DNA of 64,000 bases from Hyposmocoma kahamanoa (GCF_003589595.1 NW_020654229.1:5605339-5669338); one strand, 5' to 3'. Numbered from the stretch's first letter, positions 20,945 through 32,689 are shown. Translations and numbers: made by a program. Notes: generated by a model from the letters alone, not told the origin.

Positions 20945-21824
20945 TTTAGAGTTCCGGTAACCGATTTCAAAAAAACTTGGCAAATAAATGTAATTCCACA
21001 AACTTATGAGGTCAGTTTTTTTTTACAAAAAAGTTACAATTATCGAACACTGATTTATTTACATTAACATCAACATGCTCATCGGTCTGGTTTCCCATGT
21101 ACACCATGCACATTGATAATGTAGAGTTATATAATAATATAAATTTGTTAGGTTATGAAAACCGACAGCTGTCAATAGAATATGAGGGTTAAAAAAACTG
21201 AGACGTGTCTCGAAAAGCTGACTCAAGTAACGCCCCGGTGCAATCAATACCCACCCTGGCGCCCTCTAGTAGGCACGCGATCGAAATGGAATATTTTCAG
21301 TTATATTTTAATTAATTAGCAGATTTTTTTGTTTTGTGTTTTTTTATCTTCTATTTTTTCGTTGTTGTGTCTATTGTTGTGTGTGCTTGTGGAAATTCAG
21401 GTGCAAGTGCAATTACTAATGATGTCGGGATAATACATTTTTTTTCCCATTGTTTCTATTATTCTCAAACTTGTAAATGTGTGAATGATAATTCTGAACC
21501 GGATAGACTGGAAGTCAATGCCAACCAGCTATCTTTCGACTTCCGCAATTAGCCACCCAGTGACTGGTCAAAAATTTTGAACCTAAACGTTTGTATTGCT
21601 ACTAAAACAATTTATTTTTCACCTCACTAACTCGGAAAGGCTTTCTTTCTCATTAGAAATTTACGCGCAAAAGCTCTTTGTGTGTTTCGCTCGGCAGCAA
21701 AGTTCTTTTGCGTCTCGTTGCTATTAAATCCTCACTACGCTCAGGATTATATTTTTGAATCACTAGAGAAATACTGCCACGTTACCTATTTCTACCGCCA
21801 AGCATTAATGTGAGAATCGATTTA
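20945..21824. other. Mixed repeat debris
   Basis: 20950-21030 is an R1 piece. 21334-21425 (tttgttttgtgttttttta ... ggaaattcaggtgcaagtgc, atgatgtcggga) is shared with 23190-23345. The rest shows nothing recognised. Confidence 0.4.
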
Positions 21825-21912
21825 GAAAGTTCATTCCTCAAATTGAGAATCGAACCCGGAACCTACACATCCAGCGCCCACGATGTAAACCGTTAGGCCA
21901 CCGAGGTCGTCT
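21825..21912 (-). repeat. tRNA-like SINE head, antisense
   Basis: Antisense B box gagaatcgaacccggaacct and A box atgtaaaccgttaggccacc lie at tRNA-like spacing. The intervening arms do not fold convincingly, so it is treated as a SINE head related to 8325-8400. Confidence 0.5.
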
Positions 21913-22168
21913 TAGTTTGACCGTTGTCTAGCAGTCTTAATTCTTTAGTAAAGTCTTAAGTAAATCAATATACTTAATAAAAGTGCGCAAGCGGCACGCC
22001 AGCCAGTGAAGCAAAGAACAATTATGTAGTTAAACAGACTACATCGGCACAGATATGCATCTCGCATTGATTATATTTCACTTTAAATTTGATGCAAGAT
22101 TAAGGACTGTAAACTCATACGAAGCTAGATTATTATCTAGACAATAGCACGGATTGTTGCAAAAGGCT

Positions 22169-23160
22169 AACTGTAGTCCATTTCAATAGGGATGATTCTG
22201 GTGACGTTTTTTTTTATTAATAATTTTGGCTTGGATACAAGCCCTTTGACCCATCTCTTCGTTTAATTATGTTTCTGTAAATATGGCCGCCACAAAGAGG
22301 ATAGGAGGAATTTGAGGCGGCGTATTTTAGTTCGAGATTCGTATAATGTAGCGTTTTAAACTTTGTTTAAGGCACAATAACACTATCCTGTTTCACTTTA
22401 AACTAGATTTCACAAAATAATTGAAAGTCAAAATAAAAAGACACTTTTTCCTCCAAAAGGCCCAGAGCGAATCCTGGTGACGTTTGAAATTTGAAGTTTT
22501 TTAGAGATGTGATAAACAATCGCATGAAAAAAATCGATTTAAATATCTTATCGAGACAATTCGTAACGAAGTGGGAATCGATTTACAGAAAGTAATTTAA
22601 GAACAACTAATGAACAAAGTAATGATGTAAATATCTATGGATAAATATTTCGTTTTACACATTACGTAATTAGGGTAATTTATATTGTATCTATCCCTAA
22701 AAACTACAAAACCAAACAAAAAGTCAACAATAAAACATAAAATCAACAGCAACGAAACGGAGTTTGAACAATTACTCCAAAAAGATCACGCAAAGCTAAA
22801 AACAAAATAAAACCCGCTAACAAGGTATATAAATGCCTCGTATTGACGCGAGTTATACAAAAATCAATTCGATTTATCGATTCTATGGTGTAAACCTCTA
22901 TGGATAAATAATCCGTTTTACGCATTAAGCAGTTGGGGTAATTTATTTTTATATTTATTATTTAATTTTCAGTCTACATAACATACCACAATTTTTACTT
23001 AAAATTACATCTACTACAAATATTGTTTGATTTTGGTACATTGTAACAAATTTACTATTTATTTTGTAACCTGATTGACAGATTAGTTATAAATGGTATG
23101 CGTGGAACGTAAAAATTAGAAGTGTCACAGAACTCATCCCTATTGAAATGGACTATAGTT
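22169..23160. mobile_element. TIR element Z, 992 bp, non-coding
   Basis: The ends are aactgtagtccatttcaata then gggatgattctg, and the inverse actcatccctattgaaatgg then actatagtt (about 30 of 35 bp match). Inside, a ~70-bp unit occurs twice: ctatggataaatatttcgtt (about 22634) and ctatggataaataatccgtt (about 22898), each followed by tta..cattaa/acg and ggggtaattta-like sequence. No transposase frame is present. Target duplication is unresolved. Confidence 0.65.
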
Positions 23161-23189
23161 CAGATTAAATTACATTGAATGTTACTAGT

Positions 23190-23345
23190 ATATTATGGTT
23201 TTTGTTTTGTTTTTGTGCGTGCTTGTGTAAAGTCAATGTAAAGTCAAACGCATTCTATCTATCTATGTATCTCATATTTTCCCCAGTGATTGGAAATTCA
23301 GGTGCAAGTCGTGCAATAACTAGTGATGTCGGGAAGCACCAGAGA
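23190..23345 (+). repeat. Repeat shared with 21334-21425
   Basis: It contains gattggaaattcaggtgcaa, gtcgtgcaataactagtgat and gtcggga, almost the same as the earlier stretch. A splice-acceptor-like ccccag precedes it, but duplication in a repeat-rich area argues against a host exon. Confidence 0.4.
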
Positions 23346-23397
23346 GAAATTATGTAAGATAAGAAATGATCGACAAAACGCTACCGTTCTAAGATTT

Positions 23398-23805
23398 TTT
23401 TTTTTTTTTTTTTTTTTATACCTGACAGGCAAATGACTCCACTCCACCTGATGTTAAGTGGAAAGTGGTATCCAAACGCGAAGGAACCTAGTGCAGTGAT
23501 GGAATCCTCACTGCACTAGCCGCCTCCACCCTGCCTGCCTACAATATGCCTCTTCACGCCTCGTTTGAAGGACCCCATATCATAAGAGGGAGGGAAGACA
23601 TGTGCCGGAAGGGAGTTCCATTTGTCAACCGTGCGGCAGAGAAAGGAGCCACCGAACCTTTTAGTACGCGATGGAATGCGGTAGGTAGTGAAACGGTGAC
23701 TACGAAGGCCAGCACGCGTGTTTCTGAGCAGGAACGGGGAAGGGGGGATGAGGTTGAACAGCTCCTCAGAGCACTCACCAAGATGGAGTTTACTAAATGT
23801 CATAC
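23398..23805 (-). pseudogene. Non-LTR retrotransposon C terminus with poly(A), antisense
   Basis: Minus strand: the frame reads GECSEELFNLIPPSPFLL, RNTRAGLRSHRFTTYRIPS, RTKRFGGSFLCRTVDKWNS, LPAHVFPPSYDMGSFKRGV and KRHIVGR, then stop, a ~100-bp 3' UTR and a poly(A) tract (T-run at 23398-23421). It is related to 36740-37152. It begins in mid-ORF, so it is a 5'-truncated insertion; the remaining frame is intact and could be young. Confidence 0.8.
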
Positions 23806-23837
23806 AGTTAAATTAGTATTTTTTTGTAATACTAAAT

Positions 23838-23975
23838 GACGGGACGAAAAACTCGTGCGCCTGGTGGTAGGCGACACATCTGTCCATAACTGCCACTGCG
23901 CCCGTCACCCTGTAACACAAGTTGACAAGTCCCATGTGCCTGTAATTTCACCAGCGCCCTTACACTTCAATGACA
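23838..23975 (+). repeat. SINE-like repeat R2, 5' part
   Basis: Sense-orientation R2: gacgggacgaaaaactcgtg, gcgcctggtggtaggcgaca, actgccactgcgcccgtcac, gttgacaagtcccatgtgcc. Confidence 0.65.
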
Positions 23976-23989
23976 GACAGTACAGAGTA

Positions 23990-24240
23990 TTACATCTGCT
24001 AAGTTTTGTAGAAATTACCGGAAAGCGCGCCAAACCGGATTTATCCCCTAGTTTGCCAAAGTCAAAGTCAAAGTCAAAGTCAAAGCGATAGAATATTTTC
24101 TTCCAATTTAAATGGGACTGCTGAGGTATTCCTCTCAGTCCTCCTCCCTCTTTCCAACAACAAAAATAATTAAAATAAATACCGGAGTTATCGCGTAACA
24201 TACGTACAAAAAAAACCTCATTTTAAAGTCAGTTAAAAAC
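23990..24240 (-). repeat. R1 antisense with an (agtcaa)n microsatellite
   Basis: R1 words gtagaaattaccggaaagcg and gatttatcccctagtttgcc are followed by a five-unit hexanucleotide run at 24057-24087 and then more R1 (gaatattttcttccaattta, ccggagttatcgcgtaacat). The hexamer run replaces the usual ttagaggtgg word. 24241-24493 holds an R2-like patch (acattactgcttggtaagta). Confidence 0.6.
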
Positions 24241-24493
24241 TGAAATACAGCAATGCTAACATTACTGCTTGGTAAGTAAAGTGGCTATAGGTAAAGTGGC
24301 CGTCCACAAGTAGCCTTACTGCTACTGCAAATTACAAAACCAAATCACAAACAAAACGAAAAAGATATTAAACCAAAGATTATATCCATAACCGTAAACA
24401 AGGACATTAGGTATAATATATGGATTCAAATCTAACTGAATATTCATTTTCTTAAAAAAATCATCTAATTAAGACTTTGCTAGTATGTATACC

Positions 24494-24870
24494 CTTAGAA
24501 TAATGACGCATAAAATGAGAGTTTCATATCAAACGAACTGTCACAAGTGAGGCAAAAATCAAGTTCATGTTGGCTAGTTTTAGTAGTAGGTTAATTTTCG
24601 GTTTTAGTGAACATTTGTATAAAAATACAAGTTGAAACGCGTTACTTACTTGTGGAATGTGATGTTAGTATCTATTTTATGTTTGTCTGACGTATTTTTA
24701 CACTCATTTACCGCACATTTCGTCATTTTTAGCTAAAATTCTTGAGCTGTTCGCGGTGCAAGTTGACCTTGAGCTTGAAGGCCCGCCCGCTCGTGTAGGC
24801 CCATTGGGAGCGCTTCAATTTGCCTTACTTAGCGTATGCGGACTAGGTTTCTATGCGTTATTATTCTAAG
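24494..24870. mobile_element. MITE H1 copy 2, hAT-type, complete
   Basis: A 377-bp element, near-identical to 3833-4210, with ends cttagaataatgacgcat and atgcgttattattctaag. It is flanked on both sides by the perfect 8-bp duplication tgtatacc (24486-24493 and 24871-24878), which differs from the duplication at copy 1 and so proves independent insertion. It is in the same orientation as copy 1 (gcaaaaatcaagttcatgtt, aagcccgcccgctcgtgtag-type body). Confidence 0.92.
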
Positions 24871-25189
24871 TGTATACCTGTATAATTTAAGTGTGTATTC
24901 TCTGTATTTTGACTTACCTATAAGCAATGTACTGTGTTGTTTTGGTGAATAAATAATTTGACTTTGAAATATATTTTGTGTGCTGCCATCTATGATAACA
25001 AAAGTGTCACTAACTCAGTATTTGCTGGAAAGCGCATTGTGTTCTCGACATGAATTTTCTGTTGTGTTTCTAAGCGAGTCGTGTATGGAGAACTCCTGCC
25101 ATGTATGAGATGGTTTTGCTAAATACGAACTGACCACCTTGGACTCTATTGAGGAATATGCCAATAGGCTTATTATAGGTGACTTGGAT

Positions 25190-25760
25190 TTGTAGAGGCG
25201 ACGCTGCGGAACATTGAACACCGCCGTAAAGTTGCCTGCTTATCGGTATTCTATAGGATATATCACGGAGAGTTTGCGAGGGAATTCCATAATTAATTCC
25301 GCTTTCCATCATCGGGGGAGTAGACGTAGGCTGGTTCCCACCCCTATGTTGAGGATATTCTTGCAGTAGAGCTCCTTGTAAAAGAGTTCGTCCAGGGAAG
25401 TACTGCCACCTTACCTATTTCAGTAATGTCAGCGTTACTGTGTTCCGGTTTTGAAAGGTAAGGGTGCTATTAGAGGCACATGGGACTTGTTAACTTATGT
25501 CTCAGAGTGACGAGCGCAGTGGCAGTGCATCTCAGATCTTTGCGATTTAAAGCTCTGAGGACACTGGAACTGTTACGGACTGGAGCTCACCATCAGACAC
25601 ACATTTATATCATAAAAAAATAATCCAAAAATTCACACGAAACATTTCGCTTCCACATTTATATTGGGAACGGCTATGAAGTGGATTCCCTGCCTGCAGA
25701 CTTATTCCCTGAACGTTATGACTTGGGTCTTTTCAAGGCGAGAATTTTAAACATTCCCGA
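25190..25760 (+). pseudogene. Non-LTR retrotransposon C terminus split by R2
   Basis: The left part (aacaccgccgtaaagttgcc, ggatatatcacggagagttt) and right part (gaaacatttcgcttccacat, cctgcctgcagacttattcc, tcttttcaaggcgaga) are collinear with 15655-15905 but separated by R2 at 25363-25628. The copy was dead or died on insertion. Confidence 0.65.
25363..25628 (-). mobile_element. SINE-like R2, complete antisense copy
   Basis: It runs from gcagtagagctccttgtaaa through agtactgccaccttacctat, acttgttaacttatgtctca and ggactggagctcaccatcag to an A-rich end at cataaaaaaataa. Because it interrupts a retrotransposon frame, its limits are clear: about 265 bp. A candidate target duplication is attc. Confidence 0.65.
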
Positions 25761-26242
25761 ATTTCAGAGGGAGATATTGTCCACTCTGTACTATATAAAG
25801 TGTAGCTAAATATATGTATTGTGTATTTCGACATCTTCTTATAGCAATGTACTTTGATTAATATCATACGCAGCGCATGCGCAGGTCGTTCCTCGTAGTG
25901 TGATGTAACCAAATGACTGTTTAAAGTACTAAACGTTATTTGACGCGAACTTTCTACTTTAAAAAAGATTAATAATATTTGAAAGTGAATGTTAGCTATA
26001 TGAGATTGACCTTTGCCTTTCGGATGGGTCAGATATTTAAAAAAAATTCACCGCCGGCTACTGCAAGTAATTTCGTGTCTGTTAGATAATAAGGTCTAGC
26101 TGTAGTGGAATACATTATTATAATGAGTAGTATATTTTTAAATTTTGGTCAAAATAATAAATGACTTCCTGTGACATTACCTTTAAAACAGTAAAAGTAA
26201 ATATAACTAACACTCAATTCACATTACCTCTAAGTAAAATTT
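25761..26242. other. Nothing recognised
   Basis: AT-rich sequence without supported features. Confidence 0.4.
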
Positions 26243-26345
26243 TTATAACCGCTTTGTCGGATTTACAATTGCATTTCTCGTGATATTAAAGCCCTGTGAT
26301 TGGTTAGCTCCTATTGCATTCTTAATTCAAAATAAATAATAACTT
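26243..26345. repeat. Dispersed repeat R8, copy 1
   Basis: It shares aattgcat.tc.cgtgatat, ctgtgattgg and ttgcattc.taattcaaaat with 33545-33650. Short and non-coding. Confidence 0.45.
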
Positions 26346-26364
26346 CTTTTTTACAAAACTAAAC

Positions 26365-26500
26365 CGATTTCAAAAGTTTATGCAATTACGTCTATTTGAC
26401 AAGTTTTATTGAAATCGGTTAACGGAAAGAGGGTGAAATCCAATAAACCGGTTTCATCCCCTAGTTTGCCACGCTTAGAGGTAGAATTCTTAAAATTCGG
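26365..26500 (-). repeat. R1 fragment, antisense
   Basis: tgacaagttttattgaaatc, ggttaacggaaagagggtga and catcccctagtttgccacgc are inverted R1 words. From 26501 to 27128 the sequence is strongly AT-rich with nothing recognised. Confidence 0.5.
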
Positions 26501-27122
26501 ATAGGATCACTACTGGTCAATTTAATCAAAGTCTTTTATTGTTTTAATACAAAAATCATAAATCAAATATAGTACTTATTTTATTTTTCATATTCATGTG
26601 TTTTATTCGGGTGCGGTTCGTAATATATAACAACAAATGAAATATTTTTAGTCGATATAACGCTCAACAGATATAATTAATTTATGATATACAAACATTT
26701 GACATATTCTTGCAAAGGTCACTGGGTATATAACAATTTTCAATCTAATATATCGATGCCATGGTGTTCATTTTATATAAACACTTCAGATATAACATTC
26801 ACTAAGTCTAATGTAGTATTAACATAATTCCATTGGTGTTTAGGTGCAATGGTGAATAAACCGAATTTTTTTGCATTTCCTAGTTGGTTCGACCCCTTCT
26901 GTGGGTTTAGATTAGGTTAGTATATGCAATTAAACATTCTACTTAAAGTTTTAATAAATATAAAGCTATACAAAAACAAATTTATTTTGCGATTGCACAT
27001 TTAATAAAATAAAAAACTTCTTATACATTATACTTATGATACTTATACCATTTGTTCATTATGTCACCTAATTATTGTATCTAATGTTTGTTATACTGAA
27101 AGTTTATTTATACACATTGAAA

Positions 27123-27128
<6 letters not shown>

Positions 27129-27165
<37 letters not shown>
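27129..27165. repeat. (TA)n microsatellite
   Basis: About 18 uninterrupted ta dinucleotides. Confidence 0.9.
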
Positions 27166-27167
<2 letters not shown>

Positions 27168-27668
27168 GCGAAGGACGTAACAGCCTAAGGAACCCCAATA
27201 AAGTGATACTTGGTACAATACCCAAAACAAAACGTTTCCAAAATAATTCGAACGTCTTGTGTAGAAAACTTTTTAATCATATACCAGATCGCTTTAAGCT
27301 TCTTCCATTGACTAGTTTTAAAAAGGAATTGCGCAGGTGGCTCTTTGATAATTTGTTCTACTCAGTTGATGAATTCATGAAATATAAGGAGTAATTAACT
27401 GATGCATACATTTTTCTTTACAATAATTATTTTTTTACAATTTTTAAAATTATGACATACACGATTATGACATCTCGCATTAAATCAATGAACTTTAATT
27501 TATCAATTTATTGTCTAATTATTGTTTTTACATTTAGTTTTAATCTATCAATGTATTATTTGATTATTGTATTTACATCACTTTTTACCGCCGAATTTTT
27601 ACCATCAATATGTATAATGTACCGTACCCTATTTGAAGCGAATAAATGAATTATTATTATTATTATGC
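27166..27668 (+). pseudogene. Non-LTR retrotransposon C terminus with (att)n tail
   Basis: The frame from about 27166 reads EGRNSLRNPNKVILGT, NNSNVLCRKLFNHIPDRFKL, LPLTSFKKELRRWLFDNLF and YSVDEFMKYKE then stop. A ~260-bp 3' UTR follows, ending aatgaattattattattatt. It is related to 19129-19560. It is 5'-truncated exactly at the TA microsatellite. Confidence 0.65.
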
Positions 27669-28204
27669 CTTTTGTGGTTATACCTTTCGTTGATTATATA
27701 CAGTGAGTGATTATATCCTTAGAAATTATATCAAATGTTGTTATACAAAATGACAATAGATTATTTATTGTATTTTCTCATTACACACCCGTTTTATTCT
27801 GTCTTTACGCAGGGAAAATTTGCAGGATTAAAGTGCCGGTACCTCAAGTTATCGATATTTTTATGAATACGATACTTTTTATGCGATACTGTGTTCCTAA
27901 TTGTAAATAACTTTGAGATCTCTGGCACCCTCAGGAAAGAGAACGACTATTAATACCTTGTAGAAAGGTTGCAAATTCACCCGGCTCAAGGTTAACTAAC
28001 ATTCAAAAGTACTTTTTCACAATTGCAATCAACGAATTCAGAGCTATTCAAATTTGTTGCAAAAAAGACATGCTTCGCAAGACCACTGGGATATTAAAGC
28101 ACAGTAGACGCCTAGCATAGTAGAGGTGCTGTGACACGTCTACGCCACTTTAAAAGGAATGGCGCAATAAAACTTTAGAAGAAACGGGAACTCATCTCTG
28201 GAGC
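27669..28204. other. Nothing recognised
   Basis: No supported coding or repeat features. Confidence 0.4.
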
Positions 28205-28290
28205 TCTGTCGTCAAAATCAAAATAATCTTTATTTCATAGGTATATTACACTTGAAATCGTCATATTGGTTAAACTCTATAATCTTAATT
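28205..28290 (-). repeat. Retrotransposon 3' end, antisense
   Basis: gtcaaaatcaaaataatctt then tatttcataggtatattaca has the style of an antisense non-LTR tail. 28291-28655 shows nothing recognised; 28660-28745 is locally enriched in the word cgagta (about ten occurrences), a degenerate simple repeat. Confidence 0.4.
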
Positions 28291-28814
28291 GAATTTGTGA
28301 CTTTGCGAAGACGAATATCGAGAACAGCTAGTATATTTTTATTTCACGTATTAATGTTATGTCTGTCACTATTTTTCATAAACGTATTACTATTGCTCTT
28401 AACATAAATTATATTTTCATAGATATACTGTGATGCTAGTGTAAGAATATTAGTTTCCTTAAACTATCTGTCAAAGATACTCTGGAACCCAGAATTGCCT
28501 GTATACTTCCTTTTTAAATTACTAAATTGATACTAATTGTTCCAATTGTCTAAAATTTGTAGTAATAAATCTCTTTTGATTATTTTAAATGCCTATATTC
28601 TTAGTTTTACTTTATTGTCTATAGCTGTAATACTTTATTTTAACCGAGTAACTCTTCTCATGAACCGAGTTATTCGGCCGAGTACGAGTAGTAAAAAACC
28701 GCCGAGTACTCCGAGTACCGAGTAGCAAACGAGTACTCGGCGCATCTCTATTGCGAATATCAGCTTACGCATCCGCATCCGCGGACAATCTGCATATAAA
28801 TCATTCATTGAACT

Positions 28815-28976
28815 GCATCCGTGGCCGAACGGTTACCATACTGCCACGCTACCATATGGCCAACATTTATTTCTCTCGTGAATTTGGGTGTAATTTGTTG
28901 GTGTCTATGTGTGTGTCCATGGCACCCGCGACACAGGATTTGTGTAGACATAGCCCCGCATGTTGAGTGTGTGCGT
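28815..28976 (+). mobile_element. SINE S1 with a deleted head
   Basis: A box gtggccgaacggttaccata is present. The B box is deleted and the body (ggtgtaatttgttggtgtct, catgttgagtgtgtgcgtt) follows directly. Loss of the B box would abolish internal pol III promotion. Confidence 0.65.
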
Positions 28977-29117
28977 TCCCTTCGTTCGCATCCAGTACAA
29001 CGGAACAAGATACTGATGTGTTGACAGTACATTTTTGTTTATTTTTTTTATTTAATAGTACATAGTAAATAATTTTTCGTTAAATAAAAATACGCGATCT
29101 TTATTTCGTAAAATAAT

Positions 29118-29605
29118 AACAGCGCCATCTATATGCTCCTTGGCGCAACTAACAGTTGACACTAGACTATAGTTCCGAACTCACAACGTGACTATCAAGA
29201 CCATAGATGAAATCAAGACTCAGCTTGTTTTATTAATTTTTCTTCATGAAAATGCGGAATAATTATGAAAACAACGTAATTTTAATAGATTTTATTATTA
29301 CATACTTTTCTTAGCAGTCAAAATTCTCTGAATGTAAATGCCATTAAGTACTTAAACATTATCTACGATAAGACGATTCGGAACTTCAAGAAAGAAAGAG
29401 ATGGCATTATACAGTTTACATAGCGTTATCTCTTTCCTATTTGTAGTAAGGAATAGACAATGTTAGGAAATCATTCATTCTTTCAATCACACGTTCGTCA
29501 TGGTACGAATATGAGTAATATTACAATAAGCTTACTTTAATCTTACATTGAATTAAGTTTGTTTTTGGAAAGGTTATGGGCACATTATAATATAATTAGT
29601 TGCAA
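29118..29605 (+). repeat. Dispersed repeat R7, copy 1
   Basis: It is an inverted counterpart of 43870-44350 over about 480 bp: gagtctt/aagactc with agcttgttttatt, cattttcatgaag inverse, cattaagtacttaaacatta, aaagagatggcattata and ataagcttactttaatctta. The second copy lies in intron 1 of gene A. The class is unknown; no frame is conserved. Confidence 0.7.
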
Positions 29606-29825
29606 GTGTATTTATTTAAAGTGTGTTCACTGATTATAAGTTGCGTTAACTGTGCCAAAGCAAAGGTCAGTTAAGGCCGCCGCCACGCCTAGAAATAAAT
29701 GCGATCGGTCGCTCATTGTAGATGGTTGAAGACAAAGGAACTAAACGCCCACTGTGGCCATGGAAACTAGCAAAGTTCACAATCGTGGTAACGGGATTTA
29801 GATCGTTCGTAAATCTCTCTATTTT

Positions 29826-29995
29826 TAAACGACTTCAAAAAAATGATAAGGTTCTCTATTCGACTGTCTTTTTAATTTTTTTATTTATGTGTGTTACACG
29901 ATTACTCCGTCACTTGTGAACAGATTTTAATATTTTTTTTTGGTTGGAAAGAGGATACTCCAGTGTTGGTCCCATTTCCCAAAAGACTTGTACGG
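29826..29995 (+). repeat. R1 5' fragment
   Basis: aacgacttcaaaaaaatgat, aaggttctctattcgactgt and cttgtgaacagattttaat are degenerate R1 start words. A further patch (gggtggcaaactaggcgatg) is at about 30520. The rest of 29996-31261 shows nothing recognised. Confidence 0.5.
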
Positions 29996-31261
29996 AATTA
30001 TTATAGAGCTTGGAAAAAAATTTAACCAGGCTAAATTGTTTTGCTAGATATAAGCTTCAAATAAAGAGCTTAGCAAAATAATAAAAAAATATTGTGAATC
30101 GCATTTTATATTTATATAATTAAAATAAAATTGTGGTAGGTATGTTAATTTAATTACCAGCAACACAAAACACAACAAGCAGCAACACTTAAACGTTAGC
30201 GTTTAAAATTTTCAAAATCTTAACATTTGATCTGTCAATATTCTTTTATGGCATTTTTTTTTGGCCCTTGAGCCAAAAAATTACATAAAAATCCGTTCCG
30301 TTTCGTGGGATTGCGTTCCGTTTTACTTTACATAGTATTAAAAATCCCTAACGATTCTCTGGAAATTGTAGGTGAAAAATAATTTGTTTTTAATTCAGAC
30401 TTTCTAGATTTTTAGAGCTATTTACAAAAAACCAACTAATAGCCTGGTTAAATTTTCCATTTATTTTAGTGTCCCTAAAGGAACAACTCCTTTGACGAAA
30501 ATATTCCAATTCTAAGGGTGGCAAACTAGGCGATGAATGACATTTTCGTTTTTTTTAATACTCTGTACTGAAACCATGAAATTGCATTGACAGATAAAAC
30601 AACAGAAAAAAAAGCACAGGAGTAGAAAAACACTTATCTAGCTTACTTAAACGACAGAATAAACAATACAAAAATAAATCAGATTTTCCGTACATTAATG
30701 ATAGTGAATTGGTTAACTCTGTTGAGCTTATACAGCACCTTCATTTAAACCAAAGTTCAAACCCTAACCGAGATCCAGGACTTGCTAGTTAGTAAAGTTC
30801 TGAGTAAAAGTTATAAACTTCATAAGTTAAGTAACTAGTAAATGCGAAGTTCAGGTTATTACACTTCATTATTAACGAGGTGGTTTAATAACCACCCTAA
30901 TCAACAATTTATGCGTTTTTTTTAAATATATTAGACTCTGACTTTTTTGAAGATGGAGTAAAATGACAGTTCATTGGGTAAAAGTGTTGCCCGCTGTCGA
31001 TAAAATATTCTATCGACTAACGACTAAATCGAATTGAAATGTTGAATGTTGGTCACGCTCATGCATTGATAGCCAAACTTCTTTCATTTGAATCGTCATT
31101 GGCCCATTATTTGTCCATCTGCAAGACACAGTTTCGTTTAAATTGTCAGTTTTGTAAGTTCATACATGAATACACTGCATTTAGAACTATGTTTATTAAA
31201 AATAAAAGGAGGTCAAGTCCTTCCTTATGCCTACTTATTTGTACTGTATATCTGCCGTCCA

Positions 31262-31480
31262 TTAACTAAAATGGTCAAATAACCGTTTTAAATACTAAAA
31301 AATAGAGCACTAAATTCTCTTTTAAAAAAGTTAAAATTTGTTATGTGTTCGACTTGTCGGAACTTACTCTACGATGCACAGCTGAAATATCATTAAAGAA
31401 TTTCAATATTCTGAAAACGGGGTTATGGTTTTTTATGATATCTCAAAAAATTATTCAGTCCCTTAGCCGGGCGGCAGATA
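31262..31480 (-). mobile_element. TIR element Y, antisense partial copy
   Basis: aatggtcaaataaccgtttt, ttcgacttgtcggaacttac, gggttatggttttttatgat and atctcaaaaaatta are the inverse of Y body words at 20697-20944. The right terminus is degenerate. Confidence 0.55.
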
Positions 31481-31721
31481 TTATCTATACAATTATACCA
31501 TATCTCCAATGGTTTTTCTTTAATCATCATTGTATTGTTTGCTGAAAATTTAATAAACGACAAAACGAAAACAAAACAATACTTAATAGGAAAATTTTCC
31601 GAGAAATTGATAATGAACAAAGTTTCATTATGGCAGACATTCGAATTGCGACGTTCAAATTATATTTAACTAACTTTAAATTAAATGCGAGTAAATACGA
31701 AACATTTATTTTATTTACCTA

Positions 31722-32121
31722 NNNNNNNNNNNNNNNNNNNNNNNNNNNNNNNNNNNNNNNNNNNNNNNNNNNNNNNNNNNNNNNNNNNNNNNNNNNNNNN
31801 NNNNNNNNNNNNNNNNNNNNNNNNNNNNNNNNNNNNNNNNNNNNNNNNNNNNNNNNNNNNNNNNNNNNNNNNNNNNNNNNNNNNNNNNNNNNNNNNNNNN
31901 NNNNNNNNNNNNNNNNNNNNNNNNNNNNNNNNNNNNNNNNNNNNNNNNNNNNNNNNNNNNNNNNNNNNNNNNNNNNNNNNNNNNNNNNNNNNNNNNNNNN
32001 NNNNNNNNNNNNNNNNNNNNNNNNNNNNNNNNNNNNNNNNNNNNNNNNNNNNNNNNNNNNNNNNNNNNNNNNNNNNNNNNNNNNNNNNNNNNNNNNNNNN
32101 NNNNNNNNNNNNNNNNNNNNN
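31722..32121. other. Assembly gap, 400 N
   Basis: Exactly 400 ambiguous bases. Reading frames that span it are artefacts. A round length suggests a sized scaffold gap or a placeholder. Confidence 0.99.
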
Positions 32122-32689
32122 TTCGACTCGTCGTTACTTCCGTGTCCGATACGAAGCACGGATACACGTTGTCAAAATCCTGTCAAAATGGCTTTTCGTA
32201 GTAGCTTTATCAACATTCGATATCGGACACCCATATAAATCACGCGTTTCATTCCGCAATCGGGCACTTAACGCGTTTCATAGTAAGAAATTATTAAAAC
32301 GAAGGAAAGTAGCTACGTGTATCGGATTTTACTTTTGGGAGTAGACGCCCTGCGGCGGCGCGCAACATAGTATCCCTAATTAATTTGTAGCCGATGAGCT
32401 GAGAGGTGGGCGTTTAAAAGAAAAGTTTGCTTTCTAAAATAAGCACATAAGCTAAGTTTCAAGTCACGCCATTTATGTTTCATAAACAAATTAATTCTTC
32501 AATAATAATTTTATAAATAAAAATAAAACTCGTGTTTTACAAACAAACTTACTTATCTTAAAAACCTTTAGTGGTCTACTCTTGCTTTTCGCTATAAACA
32601 CAACGTTGCAAGCTTTTTTAACATAAAGTTTATGCGCTTAAACGTTTATCTGAACGATTTTTTAAGTTTCAAACTAAACCTATAATTTG
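32122..32689. other. Nothing recognised right of the gap
   Basis: Mixed-composition sequence with no supported feature. An element boundary inside the gap cannot be judged. Confidence 0.4.

Noticed and set aside
23190..23345. Conserved exon-like sequence GNSGAS.AIT.DVG after a CCCCAG acceptor
   Set aside because: A near copy occurs at 21334-21425 in repeat-rich sequence without matching splice structure. It is more likely an unclassified repeat.
31630..32344. Long open frames across this interval
   Set aside because: They run through the 400-N assembly gap, so their length is an artefact.
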